A stretch of DNA of 64,000 bases. Source: Kocuria rosea subsp. polaris. GTDB lineage: Bacteria > Actinomycetota > Actinomycetes > Actinomycetales > Micrococcaceae. Every line of letters begins with the position of its first letter. Positions within the stretch are counted from its first letter, which is position 1. Where the stretch lies: NCBI RefSeq assembly GCF_001483755.1, contig NZ_LQBK01000003.1:93157-157156 (forward strand), given 5' to 3'. Of this stretch, positions 10,487-23,168 are shown piece by piece. A program made the position numbers and the translations under genes. The notes under the pieces are model-generated. The model saw nothing but the letters and a program-made list of their open reading frames with translations. It was not told where the DNA came from and searched no databases.

Positions 10487-11006
10487 GCCCGCCGGCCGCG
10501 CTCCGTCGCGGTCCGGTCACGGCCCCGCCCCCGTCCGCGCGGACGGGGGCGGGGCCGTGCCAGGTCACCGGAACCGGCGCCGCCCCCCGCTCGTGGACGT
10601 AGGCGGCCATGGTGATCACCGTGATGAGCTGCGCGGCGACGACCACGAAGGTCCAGCCGCCCTCCGCGACGACCACGTAGACGGCAGCGGAGACGATCAG
10701 GACCAGCTGCAGGGCGCGTGAGACCGCGAGCGCACGGCCGTCCTCGCCGGGCGGGCCCGCGGCACCGGGCTCGGGCTCGCCGGCGGGCTCGCCGGGCCCC
10801 GGCGCGGCGGCGGGCGGCTCGGCCCGGCGGCGTCGCGCCGAGTGCACCGTGCTGACCAGCACGACGACGTAGAGCGCCGCCACGATGCCGGTGACGAACA
10901 GCATGACGGAGCCGTCGTCGTCCCCGACGCGCAGTCCCACCACGAGACCGAGTGCCACCGGCAGGAGCCAGAGCCCCAGGAGCAGCTTGTCGCGCACGGC
11001 CAGCAC
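10419..11006 (-). CDS. Four-helix membrane protein, unknown function
   Basis: About 195 residues with four hydrophobic segments (LLLGLWLLPVALGLVVG; VMLFVTGIVAALYVVVLV; LQLVLIVSAAVYVVV; FVVVAAQLITVITMAAYV). A Pro/Gly/Glu-rich linker separates helix pairs. The GTG at 11006 is preceded by GGGAGGGGAGGGG, an excellent ribosome site; the ATG at 11045 lacks one. Oddly, the frame does not stop after the last helix but runs through the long terminator palindrome and overlaps the end of the convergent FG-GAP gene by 68 bp. The last 50 or so residues are basic and have no fold signal. Confidence 0.6.
   Translation of the reverse strand: MLAVRDKLLLGLWLLPVALGLVVGLRVGDDDGSVMLFVTGIVAALYVVVLVSTVHSARRRRAEPPAAAPGPGEPAGEPEPGAAGPPGEDGRALAVSRALQLVLIVSAAVYVVVAEGGWTFVVVAAQLITVITMAAYVHERGAAPVPVTWHGPAPVRADGGGAVTGPRRSAAGGLRTAARTWPSARSPRRRRDRRR
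10518..10559. terminator. Long palindromic terminator-like hairpin
   Basis: A perfect 20-bp inverted repeat (10518-10537 with 10540-10559) with only 2 nt between the arms. It lies just after the FG-GAP gene. It also falls inside the reading frame of the opposite-strand membrane protein, which may therefore end earlier in practice. Confidence 0.75.
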
Positions 11007-11305
11007 GAGCCCCTCCCCTCCCTCGGACGATCCCCGTGACCGCATCCTCGCACCCGGTGAGCCCGCGTGTCTGACCCCTCATCCGGGGATGGCGGGCGCG
11101 GCGGGGACCTCCGGCACGAGCCGCGGAGCAGGCCTCCCCGGCCGGACGGGCACGCACCGGCGTCACACTCGCGCCGGTGGCCGTCGTCTGCGGCGCGCCG
11201 CGCGGTGACGGCCGGGCAGCGGACGTAGAACTGGAGGGTGCCGCGCGCGCTCCCCCACGCGCATCCCCCACCAGGCACGCTTCGCCTCTTCCCCCCAGGA
11301 GCACC

Positions 11306-12406
11306 ATGAGCAACGCCCCCTCCCCCTCCCCTGCCCCGAGAACGGGCCTGACGTCCCGCCGCGGTTCCGCCGCGGGCCGGTGGATCGTGGCGGTGCCGCT
11401 GCACCTCACCCTGGCGATCGGGCTGGTCGCCGGCTGCGCGTCCAGCACCGCGTCCACCGACCCGGGCACCGAGCCCGGCCCCGTTCCGGGAACCGTGACG
11501 ACGGTGCCCGCCGCTCCGTCCCCGAGCGCCGTGCCGAGCGATGCTCCCTCGCCCACCGCCTCGAGGACACCGGGATCCGTCACCACGGTCGCCCCGTCCC
11601 CGGAGCCGTCGGAGACTCCCGTCCGCGCCGTCGCCCCGCCCTCGGGGGCGTTCCTGGCCCTGGAGGACCTGACGGTCGCCGCCGCCGGGACGATGTCCGA
11701 CTACGACCGCGAGGCCCTGTTCGGCGGTTGGATCGACGCCGACGGCGACTGCGAGGACTCCCGCAACGAGATCCTGGCCCGCGACCTGACCGGCGTCACC
11801 TCCGCCGACGGGTGCAGGGTCGACACCGGCACCCTCGCCGACCCCTACACCGGGGCGAGCATCGACTTCGTGCGCGGGGTCGCGACCTCCGGTGACGTCC
11901 AGGTGGACCACGTCGTCTCGCTCGGCAACGCCTGGGTCACCGGGGCGCGCCGGCTCTCCCCGGCCGACCGCGTGGCCCTCGCCAACGACCCGCTGAACCT
12001 GCTGGCGGTCGACGGCCCGGCCAACGGGTCGAAGTCCGACCAGGACGCCGCCGGGTGGCTGCCCCCGAACCGGGCCTTCGCCTGCGACATGGTGGCGATC
12101 CAGATCGCGGTGAAGTCCCGCTACGGCCTGTGGGTCACGGCACCCGAGAAGGACGCCATGGCCGAGGTGCTCGCCGAGTGCCCCGACCAGCAGCTGCCCG
12201 CCGGCACTCCGTTCGGCGACATCCCCGCCGGGACCGCTCCGGAGCCGGCCCCCGTCGTGGTCGAGGAGGCTCCGGCCGCCCCGGCGGACGTCCACTACGC
12301 CAACTGCACGGCCGCCCGGGAGGCCGGCGCCGCCCCGCTGCTGCGGGGACAGCCCGGCTACCGCAGCGCCATGGACCGTGACGGCGACGGCGTCGCGTGC
12401 GAGTAG
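11306..12406 (+). CDS. HNH (GmrSD/DUF1524-type) nuclease lipoprotein with Excalibur domain
   Basis: A 366-residue protein anchored outside the cell. A lipobox LVAGC follows a hydrophobic stretch at about residues 30-48, then about 70 residues of Pro/Ser/Thr-rich linker. The middle holds an HNH-type nuclease domain: DVQVDHVVSLGNAW (His-Asp pair) and NDPLNLLAVDGPANGSKSDQ. The C-terminus is an Excalibur calcium-binding domain ending in DRDGDGVACE. The ATG at 11306 follows CCAGGAG. It probably degrades extracellular DNA, for nutrient use or defence; this is inferred from the domains. Confidence 0.82.
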   Translation: MSNAPSPSPAPRTGLTSRRGSAAGRWIVAVPLHLTLAIGLVAGCASSTASTDPGTEPGPVPGTVTTVPAAPSPSAVPSDAPSPTASRTPGSVTTVAPSPEPSETPVRAVAPPSGAFLALEDLTVAAAGTMSDYDREALFGGWIDADGDCEDSRNEILARDLTGVTSADGCRVDTGTLADPYTGASIDFVRGVATSGDVQVDHVVSLGNAWVTGARRLSPADRVALANDPLNLLAVDGPANGSKSDQDAAGWLPPNRAFACDMVAIQIAVKSRYGLWVTAPEKDAMAEVLAECPDQQLPAGTPFGDIPAGTAPEPAPVVVEEAPAAPADVHYANCTAAREAGAAPLLRGQPGYRSAMDRDGDGVACE

Positions 12407-12547
12407 GGCGCCGGCGGAGGAGGTCGGCGGGGCCGATGACGCCCGTTCAGCGGCCGGTCGGCTTCCGTTCCCGCGCCGGCGGCGTCGTCCTGGGCCGCCG
12501 GCTGGGCCGGGACGGTGCCGGCCGGCCTCGAGGGCGCCTCCTCGCGC

Positions 12548-12760
12548 TCAGGACTGCCAGGCGGCCCGCCCACCGCTGGCGCGGGCGAACTCCGCCGCGC
12601 GGCGGTGCGGCAGCGCGTCCCACAAGGACCCTGCGGCCATGCCCACGAACCACAGGCAGGGGAACCACCACCGCCCGCCGTCCAGGTGCAGATAGCACGC
12701 CGTGACGAGGACGAGGGTCAGCACGATGTTGGAGAACATCAGCGTCATCTGGTGCGGCAC
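12548..12760 (-). CDS. Small two-helix membrane protein
   Basis: A 70-residue protein with two membrane segments (LMFSNIVLTLVLVTACYLHL and WWFPCLWFVGMAAGSLWDAL) and a short basic tail. The GTG start at 12760 has AAGGGAG 6 nt upstream. The 3 x 32 bp repeat array begins right behind that ribosome site, so the array lies in the promoter/5' leader of this gene. No family was recognised. Confidence 0.55.
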   Translation of the reverse strand: MPHQMTLMFSNIVLTLVLVTACYLHLDGGRWWFPCLWFVGMAAGSLWDALPHRRAAEFARASGGRAAWQS

Positions 12761-12773
12761 AGCGGCTCCCTTC

Positions 12774-12869
12774 AGTGTCCGGCGGCATGCCCTCCGCATC
12801 GTGGCAGTGTCCGGCGGCATGCCCTCCGCATCGTGGCAGTGTCCGGCGGCATGCCCTCCGCATCGTGGC
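12774..12869. repeat. Three perfect 32-bp direct repeats
   Basis: Units 12774-12805, 12806-12837 and 12838-12869 are identical by eye. Each contains the 8-bp palindrome ggcatgcc. The period of 32 bp equals about three DNA helical turns. The array lies between a minus-strand membrane-protein gene (start 12760) and a plus-strand lipoprotein gene (start 13001). Confidence 0.95.
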
Positions 12870-13000
12870 ACGGCGCTCCCCGCCCCGTCTGACCCCTCTT
12901 GGGTGGGCAGATCCGGGCGGGCCACCGGGTGGCAACCGGGGTTCGCCGGGCGGGCCGCCTACAGTGGAGATCCCGCCCCCCAGCGAAGCAGAGGCACCTC

Positions 13001-13750
13001 ATGAGCACGAAGGCCGTCGTCACCAGTCTGTTCATCGCCACCGGTCTCGCCCTGGCCGGCTGCGCCGGCGATCCCCCGGCCCAGGAGAGCACTCCGGCCG
13101 CCCGGACCTCGCCCTCCCCCTCGGACACCGTTCGGGGGACAACGCCGGAGCCGACCTCCGAGCCGGCCACTGGGACGACCCCCGCACCGACCCCCGAGCC
13201 GACCACTGAGCCGGCCCCCGAGCCGGACGAGGACTCCGAGCCTCAGCCCGAGGACGCTCCCCCGGCGGCCGAGGAGCCCGGTCCCGCCGATCCGTGGGCC
13301 GCGTTCGCCGCCACTCCCGAGGGACAGCCGTACACCGGGACCGTGACCAGGGTCGAGCAGCAGGCGGTCCAGGGCGGCGGACTCGCGCACCGCCTCACCG
13401 CGGACACGAACGACCGCGCCGTCGCCGTCGAGATCTGCGGTGCCTACCAGTCCGCGATGGGCACCGGCCAGGACCGGATCGACGTCGTCGACACGGTCGG
13501 CCAGCTCCTGGCCTTCGCCCCGGGCGGACCCGGGAGCTGCCAGGTGCAGGTGAACACCGACGTGGGAGCGGTGCCGTTCCCGGAGAAGTTCAGCTATGAC
13601 GAGGCCCTGGCCGCGTGGCGGAGCGGCGTGCCCTACTACGACGCCTTCTGCGTCAACTACGACCCGGTGACGGAGGCCGGCGTCGCGCAGTGCACGGGCA
13701 TCGAGAACGGCACCGTGGACAGCGTGACCGGGGAGTACATCGGCGGCTGA
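13001..13750 (+). CDS. Secreted lipoprotein, unknown function
   Basis: A 249-residue lipoprotein. The signal peptide ends in the lipobox LAGC (Cys20), followed by about 75 residues rich in Pro, Glu, Thr and Ser. A globular domain of about 150 residues starts at DPWAAFAATPEGQPYTG. It has cysteines in VEICGAY, GSCQVQ, DAFCVNY and AQCTG that could form two disulfides. No known domain was recognised. A GAGG site lies before the ATG. Confidence 0.7.
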   Translation: MSTKAVVTSLFIATGLALAGCAGDPPAQESTPAARTSPSPSDTVRGTTPEPTSEPATGTTPAPTPEPTTEPAPEPDEDSEPQPEDAPPAAEEPGPADPWAAFAATPEGQPYTGTVTRVEQQAVQGGGLAHRLTADTNDRAVAVEICGAYQSAMGTGQDRIDVVDTVGQLLAFAPGGPGSCQVQVNTDVGAVPFPEKFSYDEALAAWRSGVPYYDAFCVNYDPVTEAGVAQCTGIENGTVDSVTGEYIGG

Positions 13751-13806
13751 CCACCCGCCGGCCCGTGCGCCCGGACCCGGCAGCTCGCAGGGTGCGGGCG
13801 CCGGGG

Positions 13807-13973
13807 GCGAGGCGCGGCAGGCCCGGCAGGAGGTGACCCGGGCAGCTCAGGTCCCGCGTCAGGTCGTGCAGGGGCCGAAGTCGTCCGGGGGCGAGGCGCG
13901 CAGGCCCGGCAGGAGGTGGCCCAGGCGCCTCAGGTCCCGCAGTAGGTCTTGTAGGGGCCGAAGTCGTCCGGGG
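13807..13973. repeat. Imperfect tandem duplication of the selO 3' end
   Basis: Copy 1 (13807-13890, 84 bp) and copy 2 (13891-13973, 83 bp) differ by one indel and roughly ten substitutions. Copy 2 contains the last codons and the TGA stop of selO; copy 1 lies just downstream of that stop. In copy 1 the codons for the terminal Tyr-Cys are altered so that a stop appears earlier. Confidence 0.9.
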
Positions 13974-15393
13974 GCCCGGCGGCCCAGCGCTCCAGGCCGG
14001 GGCGTTCGTCGTAGGGAGCGGTCACCGCCTCCAGGAGCCGCCCCAAGGGGTCGAGGTCGCCCTCGGCGGCCGCGGAGAGGGCCTCCTCCACCAGGTGGTT
14101 GCGGGGGATGTAGACGGGGTTCACGCGGTCCATCGCCTCGGGGTCGGGGCCCACGGCCCGCCAGCGTTCGGCCCAGGCGTCGAACCCCCGCCGGTCGAGG
14201 AACAGGTCCCGCGCGGCGTGCGCGCCGGTCCGGGCGGTCCTGCCCAGGGCGCGGAAGAACGCCGTCCAGTCGACGCGGTCCTGCTGGAGCAGCACGAGCA
14301 GGTCGTCGACCAGGGACGAGGCGACGTCGTCGTCGAGGTCCTGGGGCAGCCCGAGCTTCGCCCGCATGCCCGCCGACCACGCCGCGCTGTACTGCCGCGG
14401 GAACGCCTCGAGCGCTTCCTCCGCCAGGGACACCGCCCGGTCCTGGTCCTCGTGGAGCAGCGGCAGCATGGCCTCGGCGAGCCGGGCGAGGTTCCACTGC
14501 GCGGCCACCGGCTGGTTGCGGTAGGCGTAGCGCCCACCGCGGTCGACCGAGCTGTAGACCGCGGCCGGGTCGAACGCGTCCAGGAACGCGCACGGCCCGT
14601 AGTCGATGGTCTCCCCCGAGACGGTCGTGTTGTCGGTGTTCATCACCCCGTGCACGAACCCGAGGAGCATCCAGCGGGCCACCAGTGACGCCTGGGCGGC
14701 CACCACCGCCTCGAACAGCGCGAGATGCGGGTGCTCGGCACCGGCGACGCCGGGGTGGTGGCGGGCGACGGCGTGGTCGGCGAGCCGGCGCAGGACGTCG
14801 ATGTCGCCCGTGGCCCGGGCGTACTGGAAGGTGCCCACGCGCAGGTGGCTGCTCGCCACCCGGGCGAGCACGGCTCCCGGCAGCAGGCTCTCGCGGCGCA
14901 CCTGCCGCCCCGTGGCCACCACGGCGAGGGACCGGGTCGTGGGCACGCCGAGGGCGTGCATCGCCTCGCTCAGGACGTACTCGCGCAGCATCGGGCCGAC
15001 CGCCGCGAGACCGTCGGCCCCGCGGGCGAAGGGTGTCCGTCCGATGCCTTTGAGGTGCAGGTCGCGGCGTCGGCCACCGGCGTCCACCAGCTCGCCCAGC
15101 AGGAGGGCGCGCCCGTCGCCGAGGCTCGGGGAGTACCAGCCGAACTGGTGCCCGGAGTAGGCCTGCGCGACCGGCACGGCCCCCTGCGGCACCAGGTTGC
15201 CGATCAGCAGTCGGACGCCCTCCGCACTCCGCAGCCACTCCGGGTCCAGGCCCAGCTCGGCGGCCAGGGGCTCGTTGAGGACCAGCAGCCGGGGGGCGGC
15301 GACGTCGTCGGCCTGCCAGGGCACGGACAGCTCCCCCAGTTCCTGGGCGAAGCGGCTCTCGAGGACGACGGCGGACAGGGGTTGGGTGCTCAC
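13930..15393 (-). CDS. selO: Protein adenylyltransferase SelO (YdiU/UPF0061)
   Basis: A 487-residue pseudokinase of the SelO family, which transfers AMP from ATP to hydroxyl side chains of proteins involved in redox control. Visible signatures are [55 protein letters not shown], the metal site in [10 protein letters not shown], and [12 protein letters not shown]. The protein ends TYCGT, so a cysteine sits at the third-last position where some homologues carry selenocysteine. The GTG at 15393 gives the usual N-terminus ([10 protein letters not shown]). Its 3' end has been tandemly duplicated (13807-13973). Confidence 0.93.
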   Translation of the reverse strand: MSTQPLSAVVLESRFAQELGELSVPWQADDVAAPRLLVLNEPLAAELGLDPEWLRSAEGVRLLIGNLVPQGAVPVAQAYSGHQFGWYSPSLGDGRALLLGELVDAGGRRRDLHLKGIGRTPFARGADGLAAVGPMLREYVLSEAMHALGVPTTRSLAVVATGRQVRRESLLPGAVLARVASSHLRVGTFQYARATGDIDVLRRLADHAVARHHPGVAGAEHPHLALFEAVVAAQASLVARWMLLGFVHGVMNTDNTTVSGETIDYGPCAFLDAFDPAAVYSSVDRGGRYAYRNQPVAAQWNLARLAEAMLPLLHEDQDRAVSLAEEALEAFPRQYSAAWSAGMRAKLGLPQDLDDDVASSLVDDLLVLLQQDRVDWTAFFRALGRTARTGAHAARDLFLDRRGFDAWAERWRAVGPDPEAMDRVNPVYIPRNHLVEEALSAAAEGDLDPLGRLLEAVTAPYDERPGLERWAAGPPDDFGPYKTYCGT

Positions 15394-15434
15394 ACCGTCC
15401 ACGCTACCCGGCGGATCCGGCGCTGCCGATGGGC

Positions 15435-15548
15435 CCGCGCAGTCCGGGCCGCACCGCGGGGCCGGGAACGCACCGCGGGATGCGGGCCCCACCGTGGGGC
15501 CGGTACCGCACCCCGCGGGCCCCACCGTGGCGCCGGTGCCGCACCCCG
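15435..15548. repeat. GC-rich imperfect short repeats upstream of selO
   Basis: Two to three imperfect copies of a unit of about 33 bp containing gggccccaccgtgg and ccgcacccc fill the gap between selO and the methyltransferase gene. Function unknown; they lie in the selO promoter area. Confidence 0.5.
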
Positions 15549-15550
15549 GA

Positions 15551-16165
15551 TCAGTGCCGCGCCGCAGGCCGCAGCACGGCCACCAGGAAGTCGCTGTCCT
15601 CCCGGAACGGGCGAAGGTCCCAGGTCGAGAGCAGCAGCTCGGGCTCGAGCCCGGCCCGCTCGGCGTCCCGCAGGAACTCCGGGAACGGGTAGCCGCGCCC
15701 CGCCCCGAAGCCCACGGCGGCCCGCCCGTCGGCGGTCAGGTGGCGGTGGAAGCGTCGCAGCACCTCGGTGCGCGTGCTGGGGGCCAGGAAGGCCATCACG
15801 TTGCCGGCGCACACCACGGCGTCGAAGGGCTCGGGCACGCCACGGGCCGGCAGGTCCAGCTCCGCGAGATCCCCGACGAGCCACCGGGGGCCGGGGTGGT
15901 CCTCCTGCGCGGCGGCGACCAGGGCGGGGTCGACGTCGACCCCGACGACGGTGTGCCCGCTGCGGTGCAGGTGTCCGCCCAGCCGGCCGGGCCCGCATCC
16001 GGCGTCGAGGATCCGCGAGCCGGGCGGGACCATCGCCTCGACCAGCCGGGCCTCCCCCACGATGTCCGCGCCGGCGGCGGCCATGGCCCGGAACCGCTCG
16101 ACGTACCACGAGGAGTGCCCGGGATCCGCGCGCACCTTCTGCATCCACATGCTCTGTTCCACCAC
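15551..16165 (-). CDS. Class I SAM-dependent methyltransferase
   Basis: A 204-residue methyltransferase. Motif I is [13 protein letters not shown] (about residues 52-64), followed by [14 protein letters not shown] and the acidic residue that binds the ribose, then [14 protein letters not shown] as motif IV. It resembles the Methyltransf_25/11 group of small-molecule methyltransferases; the substrate is unknown. It lies upstream of selO on the same strand, with about 157 bp between. Confidence 0.85.
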   Translation of the reverse strand: MVEQSMWMQKVRADPGHSSWYVERFRAMAAAGADIVGEARLVEAMVPPGSRILDAGCGPGRLGGHLHRSGHTVVGVDVDPALVAAAQEDHPGPRWLVGDLAELDLPARGVPEPFDAVVCAGNVMAFLAPSTRTEVLRRFHRHLTADGRAAVGFGAGRGYPFPEFLRDAERAGLEPELLLSTWDLRPFREDSDFLVAVLRPAARH

Positions 16166-16226
16166 CCCGCCAGGGTACCGCCCGCCGGGTGGTGCCCTGC
16201 CGCGTGGTCGGAGGGGTGGGTGCGCA

Positions 16227-17402
16227 TCACGGTTCCGGTGGCCACAGGCGTGCGAGCCGGGCCACGCGGAGCCCGACGTGGAGCTCGCTGCGGGTCCGCC
16301 CGTCGTCGAGGTCCAGGTCGAGGCGCTCCTTGAGCCGATCCAGCCGGTAGTAGAACGTCGACCGGTGGATGTGCAGCGCGGCGGCCGTTCGCTGCGCGTC
16401 GGCCCCGCAGTCGAGGTAGGTCTCCAGCGTCCGCAGCAGCTCGGGGCGCAGGCCGGCGGCGAGGACCCGGCGCACCTGCAGCGGCAGGTCGTCGGCCGTC
16501 AGCCGCTCGAGCGGCAGCATCGCCAGCAGCCCGTCCAGCCCGGCGTCGTCCCAGGTGCTGACCGGCCCGTGCGCGAGGGGATCCAGCCACAGGGTGCGCC
16601 ACGTGCGGCGCGCGAGGCGGTACGAGCGGTGCACGTCCAGCAGGCCGTCGACCACGGGGCCGATGCCGGCGCGCACCGTGGCCACGTCCGGCCGGGCGAG
16701 GATGCGCGCCAGGCGGGGCACGACCACGGGCCGGGGGAAGACGAGGACACCGGTGCCGTCGTCGAAGGTCGAGCCCACCACCGACGCGGTCGAGCTCCTG
16801 GCCACGAAGTCGAGGGTCCGGTGCACGGCCAGCACGGTCCGGCCCGTCTCGTCCGGTGCGGCCGCGAGCGGGTCCGTGCCGAGGACCACGGCGCAGTACT
16901 GCCGCGACGCGCCCAGGAGACCTTCTCCCACGAGGGCCTCGGCGGCTCCCGGCCGGCGCGCCGGATCGCCCGCGACGAGGGCCGTGAGCAGGGTCCGTGC
17001 CCGGTCCCGGTCCCGCGCCGCGTAGAGGGTCCGCAGGGACAGCAGCACGCCGAGCACGGGCGCCTCGCCGACCAGCGTCCGGACCACGTCGGCGGACGGT
17101 GACCGCGGACCCTCCAGGACGGTGAGCAGGAGCCCGACACGGTGGCGGTGGTCGTGCAGCGCGATGACCAGGCACCGGCCCAGCTCCGGGACGTCCTCGA
17201 TGGCGAAGCCCTCGGGACCGGCGGCGGGAACGTCCCACGAGTCGCTGTGGGCGAGCGCGGCGGAGAGCCGGCGCCGATCGTCGTCGGACTCGTGGATCGA
17301 CCAGGCGACCACGCGCATCGCGGAGTCGAGGACGATCAGCCGGCGGCCGGCTCGTTCGGAGAGGTCCTGGAGCAGGTCGTCCAGGTCGGGGGTCCGGTCC
17401 AC
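16227..17402 (-). CDS. PucR/CdaR-type transcriptional regulator
   Basis: About 391 residues. The C-terminus carries the PucR-type winged helix-turn-helix: LLRTLETYLDCGADAQRTAA followed by LHIHRSTFYYRLDRLKERL. The N-terminal half looks like a ligand-sensing domain (RRLIVLDSAMRVVAWSIHE) followed by a GGDEF-like CdaR middle segment. The GTG at 17402 is the best start before the DLDDLLQDLSERAG helix; its GAGGAG site is rather distant. It is divergent from the FAD monooxygenase gene at 17657, a likely target, as such regulators often control neighbouring catabolic genes. Confidence 0.85.
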   Translation of the reverse strand: MDRTPDLDDLLQDLSERAGRRLIVLDSAMRVVAWSIHESDDDRRRLSAALAHSDSWDVPAAGPEGFAIEDVPELGRCLVIALHDHRHRVGLLLTVLEGPRSPSADVVRTLVGEAPVLGVLLSLRTLYAARDRDRARTLLTALVAGDPARRPGAAEALVGEGLLGASRQYCAVVLGTDPLAAAPDETGRTVLAVHRTLDFVARSSTASVVGSTFDDGTGVLVFPRPVVVPRLARILARPDVATVRAGIGPVVDGLLDVHRSYRLARRTWRTLWLDPLAHGPVSTWDDAGLDGLLAMLPLERLTADDLPLQVRRVLAAGLRPELLRTLETYLDCGADAQRTAAALHIHRSTFYYRLDRLKERLDLDLDDGRTRSELHVGLRVARLARLWPPEP

Positions 17403-17656
17403 GGGTGGTCGGTGGCTCCTCGGGTGCGGTGGGCGGTGGGTGGACGGTCGCGCGCCGCGGGGGGCCCGACCGCCCGTCGGACACGGTGTCCGACGAATCG
17501 GCACGATCTTCCCACAGCCGTCCGAAGAGGGTGACGGCGTGCACTGGCTACGGTCGGAGCAGGACACCCCGAGAAGCGGAGCGAGAGGTGGAGCACGAGC
17601 TCCGCGGCACGAGCTCCGCGGCAGGAACGGCTGAGCACGAGGAGAGAGGACAACGG

Positions 17657-18862
17657 ATGACGACCACCGGGAGGCGCATCGCCGTCGTCGGCGCGGGCAT
17701 CGGCGGGCTGACGCTGGCCATCGAGCTGCGCCGCCGCGGCCTCGAGGTCGAGGTGTACGAGGCGGCCGGGGAGCTGCGCGAGGTGGGGGCCGCCGTGGCG
17801 CTGTCCGCCAACGCGACCCGCTTCTTCCTGGAGCGGTTCGGGCTGGAGGAACGGCTGAGCGCCCGGTGGGCGGAGGTCGAGGCGCTGGTCTTCCGCGACG
17901 GTCGGGACGGCCGGCTGATCGGCCGGCACGGCACGGGCTACCGCGAGCGCTTCGGCGCCCCGTACGTGGGGATCCACCGCGCCGACCTGCAGCAGATCCT
18001 CTCCGGAGCCCTCGGGACGGACGGCCTGCACCTGAGCAAGCGCATGGTCGACGTCGACGACGACGGCGCGGCCGCGGTGCTGCGCTTCGAGGACGGCAGC
18101 ACGGCCGAGGCCGACCTGGTCATCGGCGCGGACGGCGCCCGCTCCACCACCCGGCGGCTGCTGCTGGGCTACGACGACGCGCTGTACTCCGGCACCAGCG
18201 CCTCCCGGGGCATCGTGCCGCCCGAGGCGCTGTCCGAGCTGCCGGACCCCGGGGCCATCCAGTTCTGGACGGGCCCCGGCGCGCACCTGCTCCACTATCC
18301 CATCGGCGGCGGGGACCAGAACTTCTTCCTCGTGGAGCGCGCGCCCTCGCCCTGGCCGCACCGGCGCTGGGTCGTGCCGGTCGAGGACGGGTCCCACCTC
18401 GAGCGGTTCCGCGACTGGCACCCGGCGGTCCGGCAGATGGTCTCGGCCGTGCCGGTCACCGAGCGCTGGGCCCTGTTCCACCGCCCGCCCCTGTCCCGCT
18501 GGTCCCGCGGCCGCGTGACGCTGCTGGGCGACGCCGCCCACGCGCTCGTGCCGCACCACGGGCAGGGCGCCAACCAGTCGATCGAGGACGCGATCGTGCT
18601 GGCCGACCAGTTGGCCGGGAGCGCCGACTGGGACGCGGCGCGGGAGCAGTACGAGCGGCTGCGCCGGGGGCGGACCCGCAAGGTGCAGTACGCCTCGATC
18701 ACCACCGCCGACGTGCTGCACCTGCCCGACGGTGAACGGGCCGACGAGCGCAACGCCCGGCTGGGCCGTCCCGGGGTCGTCGACCGGCACCTCGCGTGGA
18801 TCCACGGCTTCCGCGCCGACGTCGACGTGCCCGACGAGGCCGGCGGCGGAACCTGGCTCTGA
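17657..18862 (+). CDS. FAD-dependent monooxygenase (salicylate-hydroxylase-like)
   Basis: A 401-residue class A flavoprotein monooxygenase. It shows the Rossmann motif VVGAGIGGLTLAIEL, the internal DG motif VIGADGARSTTR, and the second FAD motif LLGDAAHALVPHHGQGANQSIEDA. It should hydroxylate an aromatic or similar ring with NAD(P)H and O2. The ATG at 17657 lies behind GAGGAGAGAGGA. Its divergent partner is a PucR-type regulator, which suggests substrate induction. A second monooxygenase follows 169 bp downstream. Confidence 0.88.
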   Translation: MTTTGRRIAVVGAGIGGLTLAIELRRRGLEVEVYEAAGELREVGAAVALSANATRFFLERFGLEERLSARWAEVEALVFRDGRDGRLIGRHGTGYRERFGAPYVGIHRADLQQILSGALGTDGLHLSKRMVDVDDDGAAAVLRFEDGSTAEADLVIGADGARSTTRRLLLGYDDALYSGTSASRGIVPPEALSELPDPGAIQFWTGPGAHLLHYPIGGGDQNFFLVERAPSPWPHRRWVVPVEDGSHLERFRDWHPAVRQMVSAVPVTERWALFHRPPLSRWSRGRVTLLGDAAHALVPHHGQGANQSIEDAIVLADQLAGSADWDAAREQYERLRRGRTRKVQYASITTADVLHLPDGERADERNARLGRPGVVDRHLAWIHGFRADVDVPDEAGGGTWL

Positions 18863-19031
18863 GCCGCTCGACGCCCGGGCCGCAACGGGGGCCGGTGCCG
18901 TCCCGGCCGGGGCCGTGCGTGGTTGCTCGTCACTCCCAACGTACAGCGGCGCGGGGGGCTTGCGGCAAGACCCCGTGCGCGCCGCAGAATGCTCGGGCCG
19001 GGAGCGGGACCTGCGGGCCGAGGAGCAGCAC

Positions 19032-23168
<4,137 letters not shown>

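Noticed and set aside
12774..12869. CRISPR array
   Set aside because: Units follow one another directly without spacers, so this is a plain tandem repeat; no cas genes are near.
13847..13935. Selenocysteine (UGA) read-through in selO
   Set aside because: The frame already has a cysteine codon at the third-last position followed by a normal stop; no SECIS or sel genes were seen.
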